A stretch of 10,250 nucleotides of DNA from Clostridiales bacterium (GTDB taxonomy: Bacteria > Bacillota > Clostridia > Caldicoprobacterales > DTU083): positions 1-10,250 of the forward strand of contig JAAZEK010000125.1 in NCBI GenBank assembly GCA_012512335.1, given 5' to 3'. Positions 1-5,453 of the stretch are shown here, piece after piece (position 1 is the first letter of the stretch; each line of letters begins with the position of its first letter). The notes under the pieces are model-generated. The model was given only the letters and a program-made list of their open reading frames with translations, was not told the DNA's origin and did no database searches. Made by a program: the position numbers and the translations under genes.

Positions 1-263
1 AGGGATAGTTCGGTAGTGATTAGTATGTCCATTACAGTAATCTCCTTTGGCATTCGGGAAAGCTGGTAGCCGCCCTTCGATCCTTTTACAGAAATTACTA
101 TGTCCCCATGTTTTAGCAGAGAAAAGACCTGCTCCAGGTATATCTTAGAAATACCAAGCTTTTCTGAAAGAGTTATAAGGCTGATAAATTCTCCACTTTT
201 ATATAATTCCGCTAAGCTGATTGTGGATGCAAGGGCATAGCGACCTTTTGCGGAAATTCTCAA
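1..263 (-). CDS. Rrf2-family transcriptional regulator (partial, N-terminal 87 residues)
   Basis: Reading leftwards from a TTG at 263 gives an N-terminus LRISAKGRYALASTISLAEL, the typical start of Rrf2 winged-helix regulators. It is followed by the recognition-helix region (LSEKLGISKIYLEQVFSLLK) and the wing signature VKGSKGGYQLSRMPKEITVMDIL. The protein continues past base 1, so about 50-60 residues are missing for a family of about 140-150. The missing part is where Fe-S-binding members (IscR, NsrR) carry their three cysteines, so I cannot tell whether this is an Fe-S sensor or a cysteine-free CymR-like regulator. The TTG start is chosen because AAGGAG (277-272) lies 8 bases upstream and the conserved RISAKGRYAL motif begins there; an ATG at 267-265 is in another frame. 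Rrf2 proteins are cytoplasmic DNA-binding dimers that usually repress metabolic or stress genes and themselves. The operator-like repeat in its own promoter fits that. Target pathway unknown. Confidence 0.92.
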   Translation of the reverse strand, partial: MRISAKGRYALASTISLAELYKSGEFISLITLSEKLGISKIYLEQVFSLLKHGDIVISVKGSKGGYQLSRMPKEITVMDILITTELS

Positions 264-277
264 GCATAACACTCCTT

Positions 278-300
278 TAACATACATGTTTAATATGTTA
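278..300. promoter_or_regulatory. Inverted repeat over the rrf2 transcription start, likely autoregulatory operator
   Basis: TAACATA (278-284) and TATGTTA (294-300) are perfect inverted 7-mers with a 9-base spacer. A nested inverted repeat, AACAT-AC-ATGTT, occupies 279-290. The dyad lies just downstream of the -10 box and covers the predicted start site, where a bound Rrf2 dimer would block transcription. The size and AT-rich dyad fit Rrf2-family operators. The assignment to this Rrf2 protein is inference from position. Confidence 0.6.
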
Positions 301-303
301 TCT

Positions 304-332
304 ATTATATGGTCTGTAAAATATGTTGTCAA
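304..332 (-). promoter_or_regulatory. sigma-A promoter of the rrf2 gene
   Basis: On the minus strand, TTGACA (332-327) and TATAAT (309-304) are separated by exactly 17 bases. Both hexamers match the consensus fully, which is unusual for an unassisted promoter and typical of one held down by a repressor. Predicted transcription start is around 297-298, giving a leader of about 35 bases that contains the AAGGAG site. Confidence 0.85.
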
Positions 333-433
333 TGTATTTGTGAGTGATGAGGTATCATAGCTTGTTTATTCATTATTGTACGAAAAGTTCAAAAAGATTC
401 CTTGCGGTAAAATGACTGTGGAGAGAGACCCCG

Positions 434-462
434 TTAACATATAAATTTATTATTCATATAAT
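434..462 (+). promoter_or_regulatory. Promoter of the helical-protein gene at 494
   Basis: TTAACA (434-439) and TATAAT (457-462) are spaced by 17 bases, with one mismatch to the sigma-A consensus in total. The start would be near base 469, leaving a leader of about 25 bases with the ribosome site AAAGGTGG (479-486), 7 bases before the ATG at 494. The stretch 333-433 between the two divergent promoters shows nothing else I can name. Confidence 0.7.
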
Positions 463-493
463 GTATCAACGAAACTTGAAAGGTGGATAGAAA

Positions 494-1087
494 ATGTACA
501 ATTTTAATGATAATTATTTTATGCATGAGCCTCACAAAGATTGTAAGAATGCAGCTGAAATCAACTTGATGAACACAATGCGTTCGTTATGGGAGCAGCA
601 TGCTGCATGGACAAGAGCGGCAATTACTAGCATAGTATTCAGTCAGCCAGATGAGGAGTTCGTTACCCGTAGATTGCTACGTAATCCAAAGGATTTTGCT
701 GATGCTTTACGGCCATTTTATGGAGATAGCATTGCTTCCAAGTTTAGTGTGCTGTTGACAGAGCATCTAGTAATAGCTTCAGAGCTTGTAAAAGCATTAA
801 AAGCTGGTTTAACTAAAAAGGCCAAAGAGGCAGAAAAAAGATGGTATCAAAATGCTAAAGATATTGCTGCTTTTCTCGCACAGATCAACCCTTATTGGTC
901 GGAGGAAAGCTGGAGAGCCATGATGTTTGAGCATTTAAGGCTTGTAACAGCAGAAGCGGCAGGAATGTTGAGAGGTAACTACCAGGCGAGTATCGATGCT
1001 ACAGATGAAAATGAAAAGCATGTTCTTGAAATGGCAGATATGATGATAAACGGTATCATTATGCAGTTCCCAGAACAGTTTGCATAG
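494..1087 (+). CDS. Conserved all-helical protein of unknown function
   Basis: A 197-residue soluble protein with no signal peptide or membrane segment. From memory it belongs to a family common in Bacillota and usually left as hypothetical; I know no established function. Its conserved-looking blocks are LWEQHAAWTRAAI (32-44), LLRNPKDFADALRPFYG (61-77), LLTEHLVIASELVKALKAG (87-105), RWYQNAKDIAAFLAQINPYW (116-135) and a helix around FEHLRLVTAEAAGMLRG (145-161). The 90-128 and 146-184 segments align without gaps (EHL at the start, G at position 16, D/E-I/M-A in the second helix), pointing to an internal helical-hairpin duplication. E34/H36, E90/H91, E146/H147 and E179/D182 fall in successive helices and could be metal ligands; this is inference only. 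It has its own promoter, a good ribosome site, and ends 4 bp from the convergent methyltransferase gene. It is divergent from rrf2, so it may be an Rrf2 target, though the dyad lies about 155 bp from its promoter. Confidence 0.85.
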   Translation: MYNFNDNYFMHEPHKDCKNAAEINLMNTMRSLWEQHAAWTRAAITSIVFSQPDEEFVTRRLLRNPKDFADALRPFYGDSIASKFSVLLTEHLVIASELVKALKAGLTKKAKEAEKRWYQNAKDIAAFLAQINPYWSEESWRAMMFEHLRLVTAEAAGMLRGNYQASIDATDENEKHVLEMADMMINGIIMQFPEQFA

Positions 1088-1091
1088 GTAA

Positions 1092-2054
1092 TTATTTATC
1101 AGTCTTGGCCGATGAGGTGGTTTTCTGCTCACTGTATGTATTCCTGTCCCAGAAGATTCCGTCAACATAACCTTGTATAGAGTTATCAGATTCGGCCATT
1201 TCCAATCTTTTCTCTGTCCATATACAGTAGAGTGGATTTTTTTCTATTCCTATGAAATGCCTCCCTAGCTTTTTTGATACAACACTGGTGGTTCCTGAAC
1301 CTAGAAAAGGATCAAAGACTATATCCCCTTTATTACTACTTGCCAGCATGATTTTTGCTATGAGCTCTTCAGATTTTTGTGTGGGGTGTGCTGTATTTTC
1401 CGCCATTGACCAAAAGGGTATGGTAATATCATCCCAGAAATTTGATGGACAGGTATCACGATAATTTCCACCATCTGTTTCCACCCAATCCTTTGGCTTT
1501 CCATTAACGCGATAGGGTGCAACAACCTTTTTGCGAATCTTAACATCATCCAAATTAAATGTATATTCATTGGACTTGGTTGCATACCATATATCTTCGA
1601 GTCCATTTTTCCAATTTGCCTTTGCACCTCGACCTTTTTCACGCTGCCAAGTAATTCGGTTTCTTACAAAAGACAATTCCATAAGAACTTTACCAATGAT
1701 TAAACTTGATTCCCAATCACAGCATACATAGATAGATCCAGTATCTTTTAGTAGTGGGAGTACTGCATTGAGCCATTGTCTTGTATATGTTTCATAATCC
1801 TCATCAGTCTTTTTTGCAAAGCCGTTTCCATGAAAAGACTTACTTAAATTGTATGGTGGATCAGCAATGATTAAATCGATGCTCTTCTCTGGTAGATGCT
1901 TAACTACTTCAAAGGTATCCCCACTTATTGTTTTATCTAGAACCTTTGATATTTCAACAGGAGTGTTTATTTCGATACATTGTTCTAGGTATTCTTGCCC
2001 TTGCTCTAAAGAAATATCAATTGTTTTGTTTCGACCAGCCTTTTTTTTGCTCAT
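1092..2054 (-). CDS. Beta-class site-specific DNA methyltransferase (N6-adenine or N4-cytosine)
   Basis: This 320-residue protein transfers a methyl group from S-adenosylmethionine to an exocyclic amino group of a DNA base. The catalytic motif IV DPPYN (65-69) comes before the SAM-binding motif I, FDPFLGSGTT (247-256), the order that defines the beta class (Pfam N6_N4_Mtase, PF01555). HPTQKSEEL (223-231) is the usual HPTQKP block with S for the final P. The length is normal for a stand-alone type II-like enzyme. DPPY is most often seen with adenine methylation, but the recognition sequence cannot be read from the protein. The ATG at 2054 is preceded by AAAGGGG inside the last codons of the DUF4180 gene, which ends 2 bp upstream, so the two are probably translationally coupled. 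No restriction endonuclease is recognisable in the window, so it may be an orphan (regulatory or protective) methyltransferase. No terminator is visible after its stop, which faces another gene 4 bp away. Confidence 0.93.
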   Translation of the reverse strand: MSKKKAGRNKTIDISLEQGQEYLEQCIEINTPVEISKVLDKTISGDTFEVVKHLPEKSIDLIIADPPYNLSKSFHGNGFAKKTDEDYETYTRQWLNAVLPLLKDTGSIYVCCDWESSLIIGKVLMELSFVRNRITWQREKGRGAKANWKNGLEDIWYATKSNEYTFNLDDVKIRKKVVAPYRVNGKPKDWVETDGGNYRDTCPSNFWDDITIPFWSMAENTAHPTQKSEELIAKIMLASSNKGDIVFDPFLGSGTTSVVSKKLGRHFIGIEKNPLYCIWTEKRLEMAESDNSIQGYVDGIFWDRNTYSEQKTTSSAKTDK

Positions 2055-2056
2055 GA

Positions 2057-2422
2057 CTAACCCCTTTGTAATTTATCAACTGCTTGCTCATAATCTGATA
2101 AGAATAATACATCATTTCCTCGATTACTCTCATATATAAACGCTTTTAGGCTTTTGCTTGTGTAGGCTGAAAAATCTCCAACAATAGCAATTTTTATTTT
2201 GTAGGTAACGAACTTTTGCAATATGTCACCTGCTATTTTTGTGCTTAGATCAAAGAAATCCTCACATATAGCTGACTTATTGATGATAATACGGTTGCAT
2301 CCGGTTTCGTATGAGACAGACATAATCAAATCCAGTGCTGACTGCACACCTGTGATTACTATTTCGTCGCTATTTACAACTGCTATATCATATTGTTTTC
2401 CTTTTACTGTTGTAATCTCCAT
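2057..2422 (-). CDS. DUF4180 family protein
   Basis: A 121-residue protein recognised as DUF4180 (PF13788) by the conserved run YETGCNRIIINKSAICEDFFDLSTKIAG-DILQKFVTYKIKIAIVGDFS, followed by YTSKSLKAFIYESNRG-N and a C-terminal DYEQAVDKL. Family function is unknown to me. The alternating hydrophobic strands and helices, with a DFFDLST turn before a helix (55-61), look like a STAS/SpoIIAA-like alpha/beta fold, but that is inference. There is no signal peptide or membrane segment, so it should be cytoplasmic. I chose the ATG at 2422: GGAGG (2434-2430) lies 7 bases before it, whereas the in-frame TTG at 2428 is only 1 base from that site. It is the first gene of a two-gene unit with the downstream DNA methyltransferase, with a 2-bp gap. 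That tight pairing is the only functional hint. Confidence 0.88.
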   Translation of the reverse strand: MEITTVKGKQYDIAVVNSDEIVITGVQSALDLIMSVSYETGCNRIIINKSAICEDFFDLSTKIAGDILQKFVTYKIKIAIVGDFSAYTSKSLKAFIYESNRGNDVLFLSDYEQAVDKLQRG

Positions 2423-2524
2423 TCTCAAGCCTCCACAAATCTCTCTTGTCTCTATCCTAAAACAAAATCTATATATAAATTATTCTTATTTGACATCTGC
2501 AGATCTACATCTGTTCCTTAAAAA

Positions 2525-2553
2525 TAGACTTTCAATTCTGAAGTTAGTATACT
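2525..2553 (+). promoter_or_regulatory. Possible promoter of the MFS transporter gene
   Basis: TAGACT (2525-2530) and TATACT (2548-2553) are 17 bases apart (4/6 and 5/6 to consensus). A second candidate further down, TGGACG (2587-2592) with TATAGT (2610-2615), is also spaced by 17. I cannot decide between them. The transporter gene's ribosome site is AGGTGA (2645-2650). Confidence 0.35.
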
Positions 2554-2573
2554 ACAAAACAGCGAAAAGTCAC
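2546..2573 (-). promoter_or_regulatory. Possible promoter of the DUF4180-methyltransferase unit
   Basis: On the minus strand GTGACT (2573-2568) and TATACT (2551-2546) are 16 bases apart (4/6 and 5/6 to the sigma-A consensus). The -10 box is part of the palindrome AGTATACT (2546-2553), which also supplies a -10 box on the other strand. The leader would be about 120 bases. It contains the perfect palindrome ATCTGCAGAT (2495-2504) and two copies of ACATCTG (2493-2499, 2507-2513) on the plus strand. An AT-rich stretch at 2468-2480 is an alternative -10 region. Confidence 0.3.
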
Positions 2574-2654
2574 AGTTATTCGTGCATGGACGAAAGAAAG
2601 GATTTGTATTATAGTATCATTGGGTTATTTCAGCAAAACTAAGCAGGTGATTAA

Positions 2655-3842
2655 ATGGTAAAAGACAAAAAATCTGTAATCTTTCTTCTGGGAAATTTCT
2701 ATGCATTCTTTATAACTGGTGCCATGATTCTAGTGTTAGGTGCAGTTATGCCATATATTTTGAGGGATTATCAGCTTGGATATGACCAAGGAGGGACACT
2801 TTTACTGCTACAGGCTATGGGAAATCTAATAGCTGCTATACTTGGAGGGGTTATTTCAGTATATGTCGGTAGGCGTGCTGTTCTGGTATTTGGAGCTTTG
2901 ACATATGCTATTGGCTATGGAGGCATAGCGTTTGCTTCTTCACCTGTCGCCTTATATATTCTTGTGACCTTATCTGGACTAGGCTGGGGGATTATTAACA
3001 ATTTAGTCAACGTTGTTGTAAGTGAAAGATCAAAGGGAGATGCGTTCACTATTAATCTCCTACACACGATGTTTGGAGTAGGTGCATTGACAGGACCATT
3101 TTTGGTTAGCATTGCAATTGGCTTGGACTTGGACTGGAGGATTGCTATGGCTACTCTTGCGACACTATCTCTGATGTTAGCATATGTATTTTTACGTATG
3201 GATTTACCTGAGCTGGTATCAAATACAGATATGGAAACACAGAGCAAAAAGAGCAAGATATCATTTACCTTCCTTAACGATGTTCGATTTTATGTATTTA
3301 TGCTACTTTTGTTCTTCTATGTCGGATCAGAAAGCATCATAAATGGTTGGTTGGCTACATATCTATTAGATACTGGTATTGCAGATGAATATTCAGCACG
3401 TGGATTGCTATCCATCACATGGTTTGCTGTTATTATAGGTCGTTTGGGATGTGCATTATTATCCAAATACACTAGTAAAGAAATGCTTTTGTTAGCTGGA
3501 GGACTTGGCTCTGTATTGTTTGCCATTCTACTACTTTTCTCAAGTAACTTGTTAATGGTATATGTATCTGTGATTGGATTAGGTTTATCATTTGCAGGAA
3601 TGTATCCAAATACCGTTGCTAATGCAGATTATATGATACAAGGATCGGGCACTGCCAGCGGAATTATGTTTTCAGGTGGAGGGCTGGGCGCTTCACTTAT
3701 CCCTTATATAGTTGGATTAAGGGCAGAGTCAAGAGGTATTGCGGCAGGTATGAACACTTTAATGTTAACGGTATTAGTATTGGCTTCACTTTGTGCGATC
3801 AATTTTGCTTTAGGAAGAACTAAACATGAACCGTCCCAGTGA
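2655..3842 (+). CDS. Major facilitator superfamily transporter, FucP/sugar-permease-like
   Basis: A 395-residue integral membrane protein with about twelve hydrophobic helices in two sets of six, split by a charged loop around residues 186-200 (SNTDMETQSKKSKISF). The loop after helix 2 carries the MFS signature in the form GGVISVYVGRRAVLVFG; the usual acidic residue before GRR is missing. GWGIINNLVNVVVSE and NLLHTMFGVGALTGP resemble the fucose/glucose-galactose permease (FHS) branch, so a sugar or related small organic solute driven by an ion gradient is the best guess, but the substrate cannot be read. The length is normal for MFS. It stands alone: divergent from DUF4180 and followed by 141 bases before the next operon, with no clear hairpin terminator. 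The ATG at 2655 has AGGTGA 4 bases upstream. Confidence 0.9.
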   Translation: MVKDKKSVIFLLGNFYAFFITGAMILVLGAVMPYILRDYQLGYDQGGTLLLLQAMGNLIAAILGGVISVYVGRRAVLVFGALTYAIGYGGIAFASSPVALYILVTLSGLGWGIINNLVNVVVSERSKGDAFTINLLHTMFGVGALTGPFLVSIAIGLDLDWRIAMATLATLSLMLAYVFLRMDLPELVSNTDMETQSKKSKISFTFLNDVRFYVFMLLLFFYVGSESIINGWLATYLLDTGIADEYSARGLLSITWFAVIIGRLGCALLSKYTSKEMLLLAGGLGSVLFAILLLFSSNLLMVYVSVIGLGLSFAGMYPNTVANADYMIQGSGTASGIMFSGGGLGASLIPYIVGLRAESRGIAAGMNTLMLTVLVLASLCAINFALGRTKHEPSQ

Positions 3843-3875
3843 CTCTAGATGTTAATTTCTTGTAAAATGTATGTA

Positions 3876-3905
3876 TTGATATGTATATCCTAAACATGTT
3901 ACAAT
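3876..3905 (+). promoter_or_regulatory. Promoter of the VTC-DUF4956-CotH operon
   Basis: TTGATA (3876-3881) and TACAAT (3900-3905) are spaced by 18 bases, each with one mismatch to the sigma-A consensus. The spacer ends with the palindrome AACATGTT (3893-3900), a possible operator. The start near 3912 gives a leader of about 70 bases, in which I see no riboswitch or strong hairpin. A sporulation sigma factor cannot be excluded. Confidence 0.5.
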
Positions 3906-3983
3906 AATGAAAACACATGTCGATTTGTGCGGTTTTGTGGGCTAATTTCAGCTATTGATATTATTATAGGGGAGAAGCTGTCT

Positions 3984-4688
3984 ATGGATAACAATACAAA
4001 GGTTATACGAGTAGAGGAAAAGTATCCTTTAAGTTTCCTGCAATGCTCTGGGATATATTCAGCATTAAGCAAAATGCTGACACCAGACAGGTTTAATAAT
4101 CCTGATAGCTATATAATTCGCTCTGTCTATTTTGATGATTATTCTGAAACGGCATATTATGATAAAATAAATGGAGTTGAGTATAGGACGAAGCTCCGTT
4201 TACGTATTTACCCGCCTGATTACAATAATGTAAAGCTTGAGATTAAAGAAAAGAAAGGCGGAGCCCAGCAGAAGCACACAATGAAAATAAGCCGATATGA
4301 AGCAGAAGCGCTTATAAATAAAGAATATGAAATAGCACTGAAAAATAAAAGCATCGAGGATATGCTTTTTGAAAATGACATTCCGATTCATAGCATGCGA
4401 CCTGTTGTTATGAACCAATACAGACGTAGTGCATTTATGCATGTTATTAATAATATACGTATAACAATAGACAGGGATATTGTTAGTAGTGAAAGCGATT
4501 TTAACTTATTTGATGAAGATCCTGTCATGTTTCCAGTTATGGACTACTATGAAGCTTTACTTGAGGTAAAGTATGATAATTTTCTATTTCAATGGATTAG
4601 CGATCTATTTAGTATATATGGACTGAACAAAGAGGCGTACAGTAAATACGTTTTTTCACGTAGATTATTTGAGAACTTTATTTCTTAG
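3984..4688 (+). CDS. VTC-domain (polyphosphate polymerase-like, TTM fold) protein
   Basis: This 234-residue cytoplasmic protein belongs to the VTC domain family (PF09359) of the triphosphate tunnel metalloenzymes; the yeast relative Vtc4 makes inorganic polyphosphate from ATP. The charged strands that line the tunnel are all present: RVEEKY (9-14), KLRLR with R72 and R74 (70-74), KLEIKEKK (84-91), MRPVVMNQYRRSAF (138-151), RITID (159-163) and LEVKY with E194 and K196 (193-197). So the basic phosphate-binding residues and the metal-binding acid look intact. I chose the ATG at 3984 because AGGGGAG (3968-3974) lies 9 bases upstream; a longer reading from a GTG at 3927 has no ribosome site and adds an unlike extension. 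It lacks the SPX and membrane parts of yeast VTC proteins. The membrane part may be supplied by the DUF4956 gene 28 bases downstream. Polymerase activity is inferred; a polyphosphate-binding or regulatory role is possible. Confidence 0.9.
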   Translation: MDNNTKVIRVEEKYPLSFLQCSGIYSALSKMLTPDRFNNPDSYIIRSVYFDDYSETAYYDKINGVEYRTKLRLRIYPPDYNNVKLEIKEKKGGAQQKHTMKISRYEAEALINKEYEIALKNKSIEDMLFENDIPIHSMRPVVMNQYRRSAFMHVINNIRITIDRDIVSSESDFNLFDEDPVMFPVMDYYEALLEVKYDNFLFQWISDLFSIYGLNKEAYSKYVFSRRLFENFIS

Positions 4689-4716
4689 AAAATATTATTA
4701 GATGTGGGGAGTATTT

Positions 4717-5379
4717 ATGAAAGACTTTTTAGATTTATTTTTCAGTGCTGGAACTACTATAAGGCCCGAAATAGCTCTTTTGAATATGCTAGTTGCAGCT
4801 GGACTAAGCGCTATTGTGTTTTTTGTGTACAAGATATCCTTTAGCGGCGTGGCCTACAGCAAGAGGTTTAACACAACACTAATCATGCTTTCGCTTATAA
4901 CCACAATTGTAATGAATATACTGGGGAACAGCTTGGCCCTTTCTATGGGTATGGTAGGAGCTCTATCTATTGTTCGTTTCAGGACAGCAATAAAGGATCC
5001 TAGGGATACAGCCTATATATTTTGGGCAATTACAATTGGTTTGGGCTGTGGCTCAGGCAATTACTTCATGATAGGAATAGGAACCATTATAGTTGGAGCT
5101 GTTACCATAATCTTGAGTAAAAAAGTTACTGATGACGAAAGCTATCTTCTTATCGTACGTTGTACTAGAGAAGCTTCATTTCCGGTAAGACAGAGGACCG
5201 AGCTAATATATAAGACACATAAGCTACGTGGTGAAACCATTACAAACGACCAAGTAGAGCTTGTTTATCAGATTAAGTATAAAAAAGGCAAGGCTAACAG
5301 CAGCAATGATTCTATTATGAATATTGAAGGCGTACACACCGTTAATATGGTTGCAAGAAATGGTGAAACTTTAGGCTAG
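4717..5379 (+). CDS. DUF4956 domain membrane protein
   Basis: A 220-residue protein with about four membrane helices (roughly 19-38, 53-70, 98-112 and 116-134) and a soluble C-terminal domain (137-220) with mixed strands and helices. The DUF4956 (PF16316) signature is the block GMVGALSIVRFRTAIKDP (78-95) followed by RDTAYIFWAI (96-105). It is rich in basic and small residues between membrane segments, as if lining an anion path or binding a phosphate chain; that reading is inference. I chose the ATG at 4717, which has GGGGAG (4706-4711) 5 bases upstream; the ATG at 4702 would place this site inside the gene and has no site of its own. DUF4956 genes recur next to VTC-domain and CotH genes, as here, so it is probably the membrane partner of the VTC enzyme, perhaps an anchor or polyphosphate channel. 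A 14-base palindrome (5377-5390) overlaps its stop codon. Confidence 0.88.
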   Translation: MKDFLDLFFSAGTTIRPEIALLNMLVAAGLSAIVFFVYKISFSGVAYSKRFNTTLIMLSLITTIVMNILGNSLALSMGMVGALSIVRFRTAIKDPRDTAYIFWAITIGLGCGSGNYFMIGIGTIIVGAVTIILSKKVTDDESYLLIVRCTREASFPVRQRTELIYKTHKLRGETITNDQVELVYQIKYKKGKANSSNDSIMNIEGVHTVNMVARNGETLG

Positions 5380-5412
5380 TTAGCTAACTATAATTGGAGC
5401 TTATGTATTTTA

Positions 5413-5442
5413 GATACTTAAGGAATATTGCTTAGAAGTATC
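5413..5442 (+). promoter_or_regulatory. Hairpin directly before the CotH ribosome binding site
   Basis: GATACTT (5413-5419) pairs with AAGTATC (5436-5442), extended inside by AAG (5420-5422) with CTT (5431-5433) across a 2-base bulge, around an 8-base loop. The ribosome site AGGAGA (5443-5448) starts at the next base. There is no T-run, so it is not a standard terminator. It could tune translation of the lipoprotein relative to the two upstream genes or mark an mRNA processing point. Confidence 0.4.
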
Positions 5443-5453
5443 AGGAGAAAAAA

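Noticed and set aside
935..1168. 77-codon minus-strand open frame across the two convergent 3' ends
   Set aside because: It overlaps the ends of two well-supported genes in other frames and has low-complexity, cysteine/histidine-rich composition typical of a chance frame.
1849..2139. 96-codon plus-strand open frame
   Set aside because: It lies opposite the conserved methyltransferase N-terminus and DUF4180 C-terminus and lacks a ribosome site.
1092..2422. Complete restriction-modification system
   Set aside because: DUF4180 does not resemble an endonuclease, and no nuclease motif such as PD-(D/E)xK is evident in the neighbouring proteins.
2490..2518. TTGACA at 2490-2495 as a -35 box for the MFS gene
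   Set aside because: No -10-like hexamer lies 16-18 bases downstream (the sequence there is GTTCCT-like).
2223..2642. 139-codon plus-strand open frame opposite DUF4180
   Set aside because: It is antisense to a recognised family, has no ribosome site and its product resembles nothing; it is a shadow of the DUF4180 gene running into the intergenic region.
3927..3983. GTG start extending the VTC protein by 19 residues
   Set aside because: No Shine-Dalgarno sequence precedes it, and the extension is unlike the family, while the ATG at 3984 has AGGGGAG at good distance.
3906..3983. Riboswitch or structured RNA in the leader of the VTC operon
   Set aside because: The leader is only about 70 bases, and I find no matching stems or known riboswitch core.
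5389..5394. TATAAT as an internal promoter before the CotH gene
   Set aside because: No acceptable -35 hexamer lies 16-18 bases upstream and there is no TG extension; it is probably chance in AT-rich DNA.
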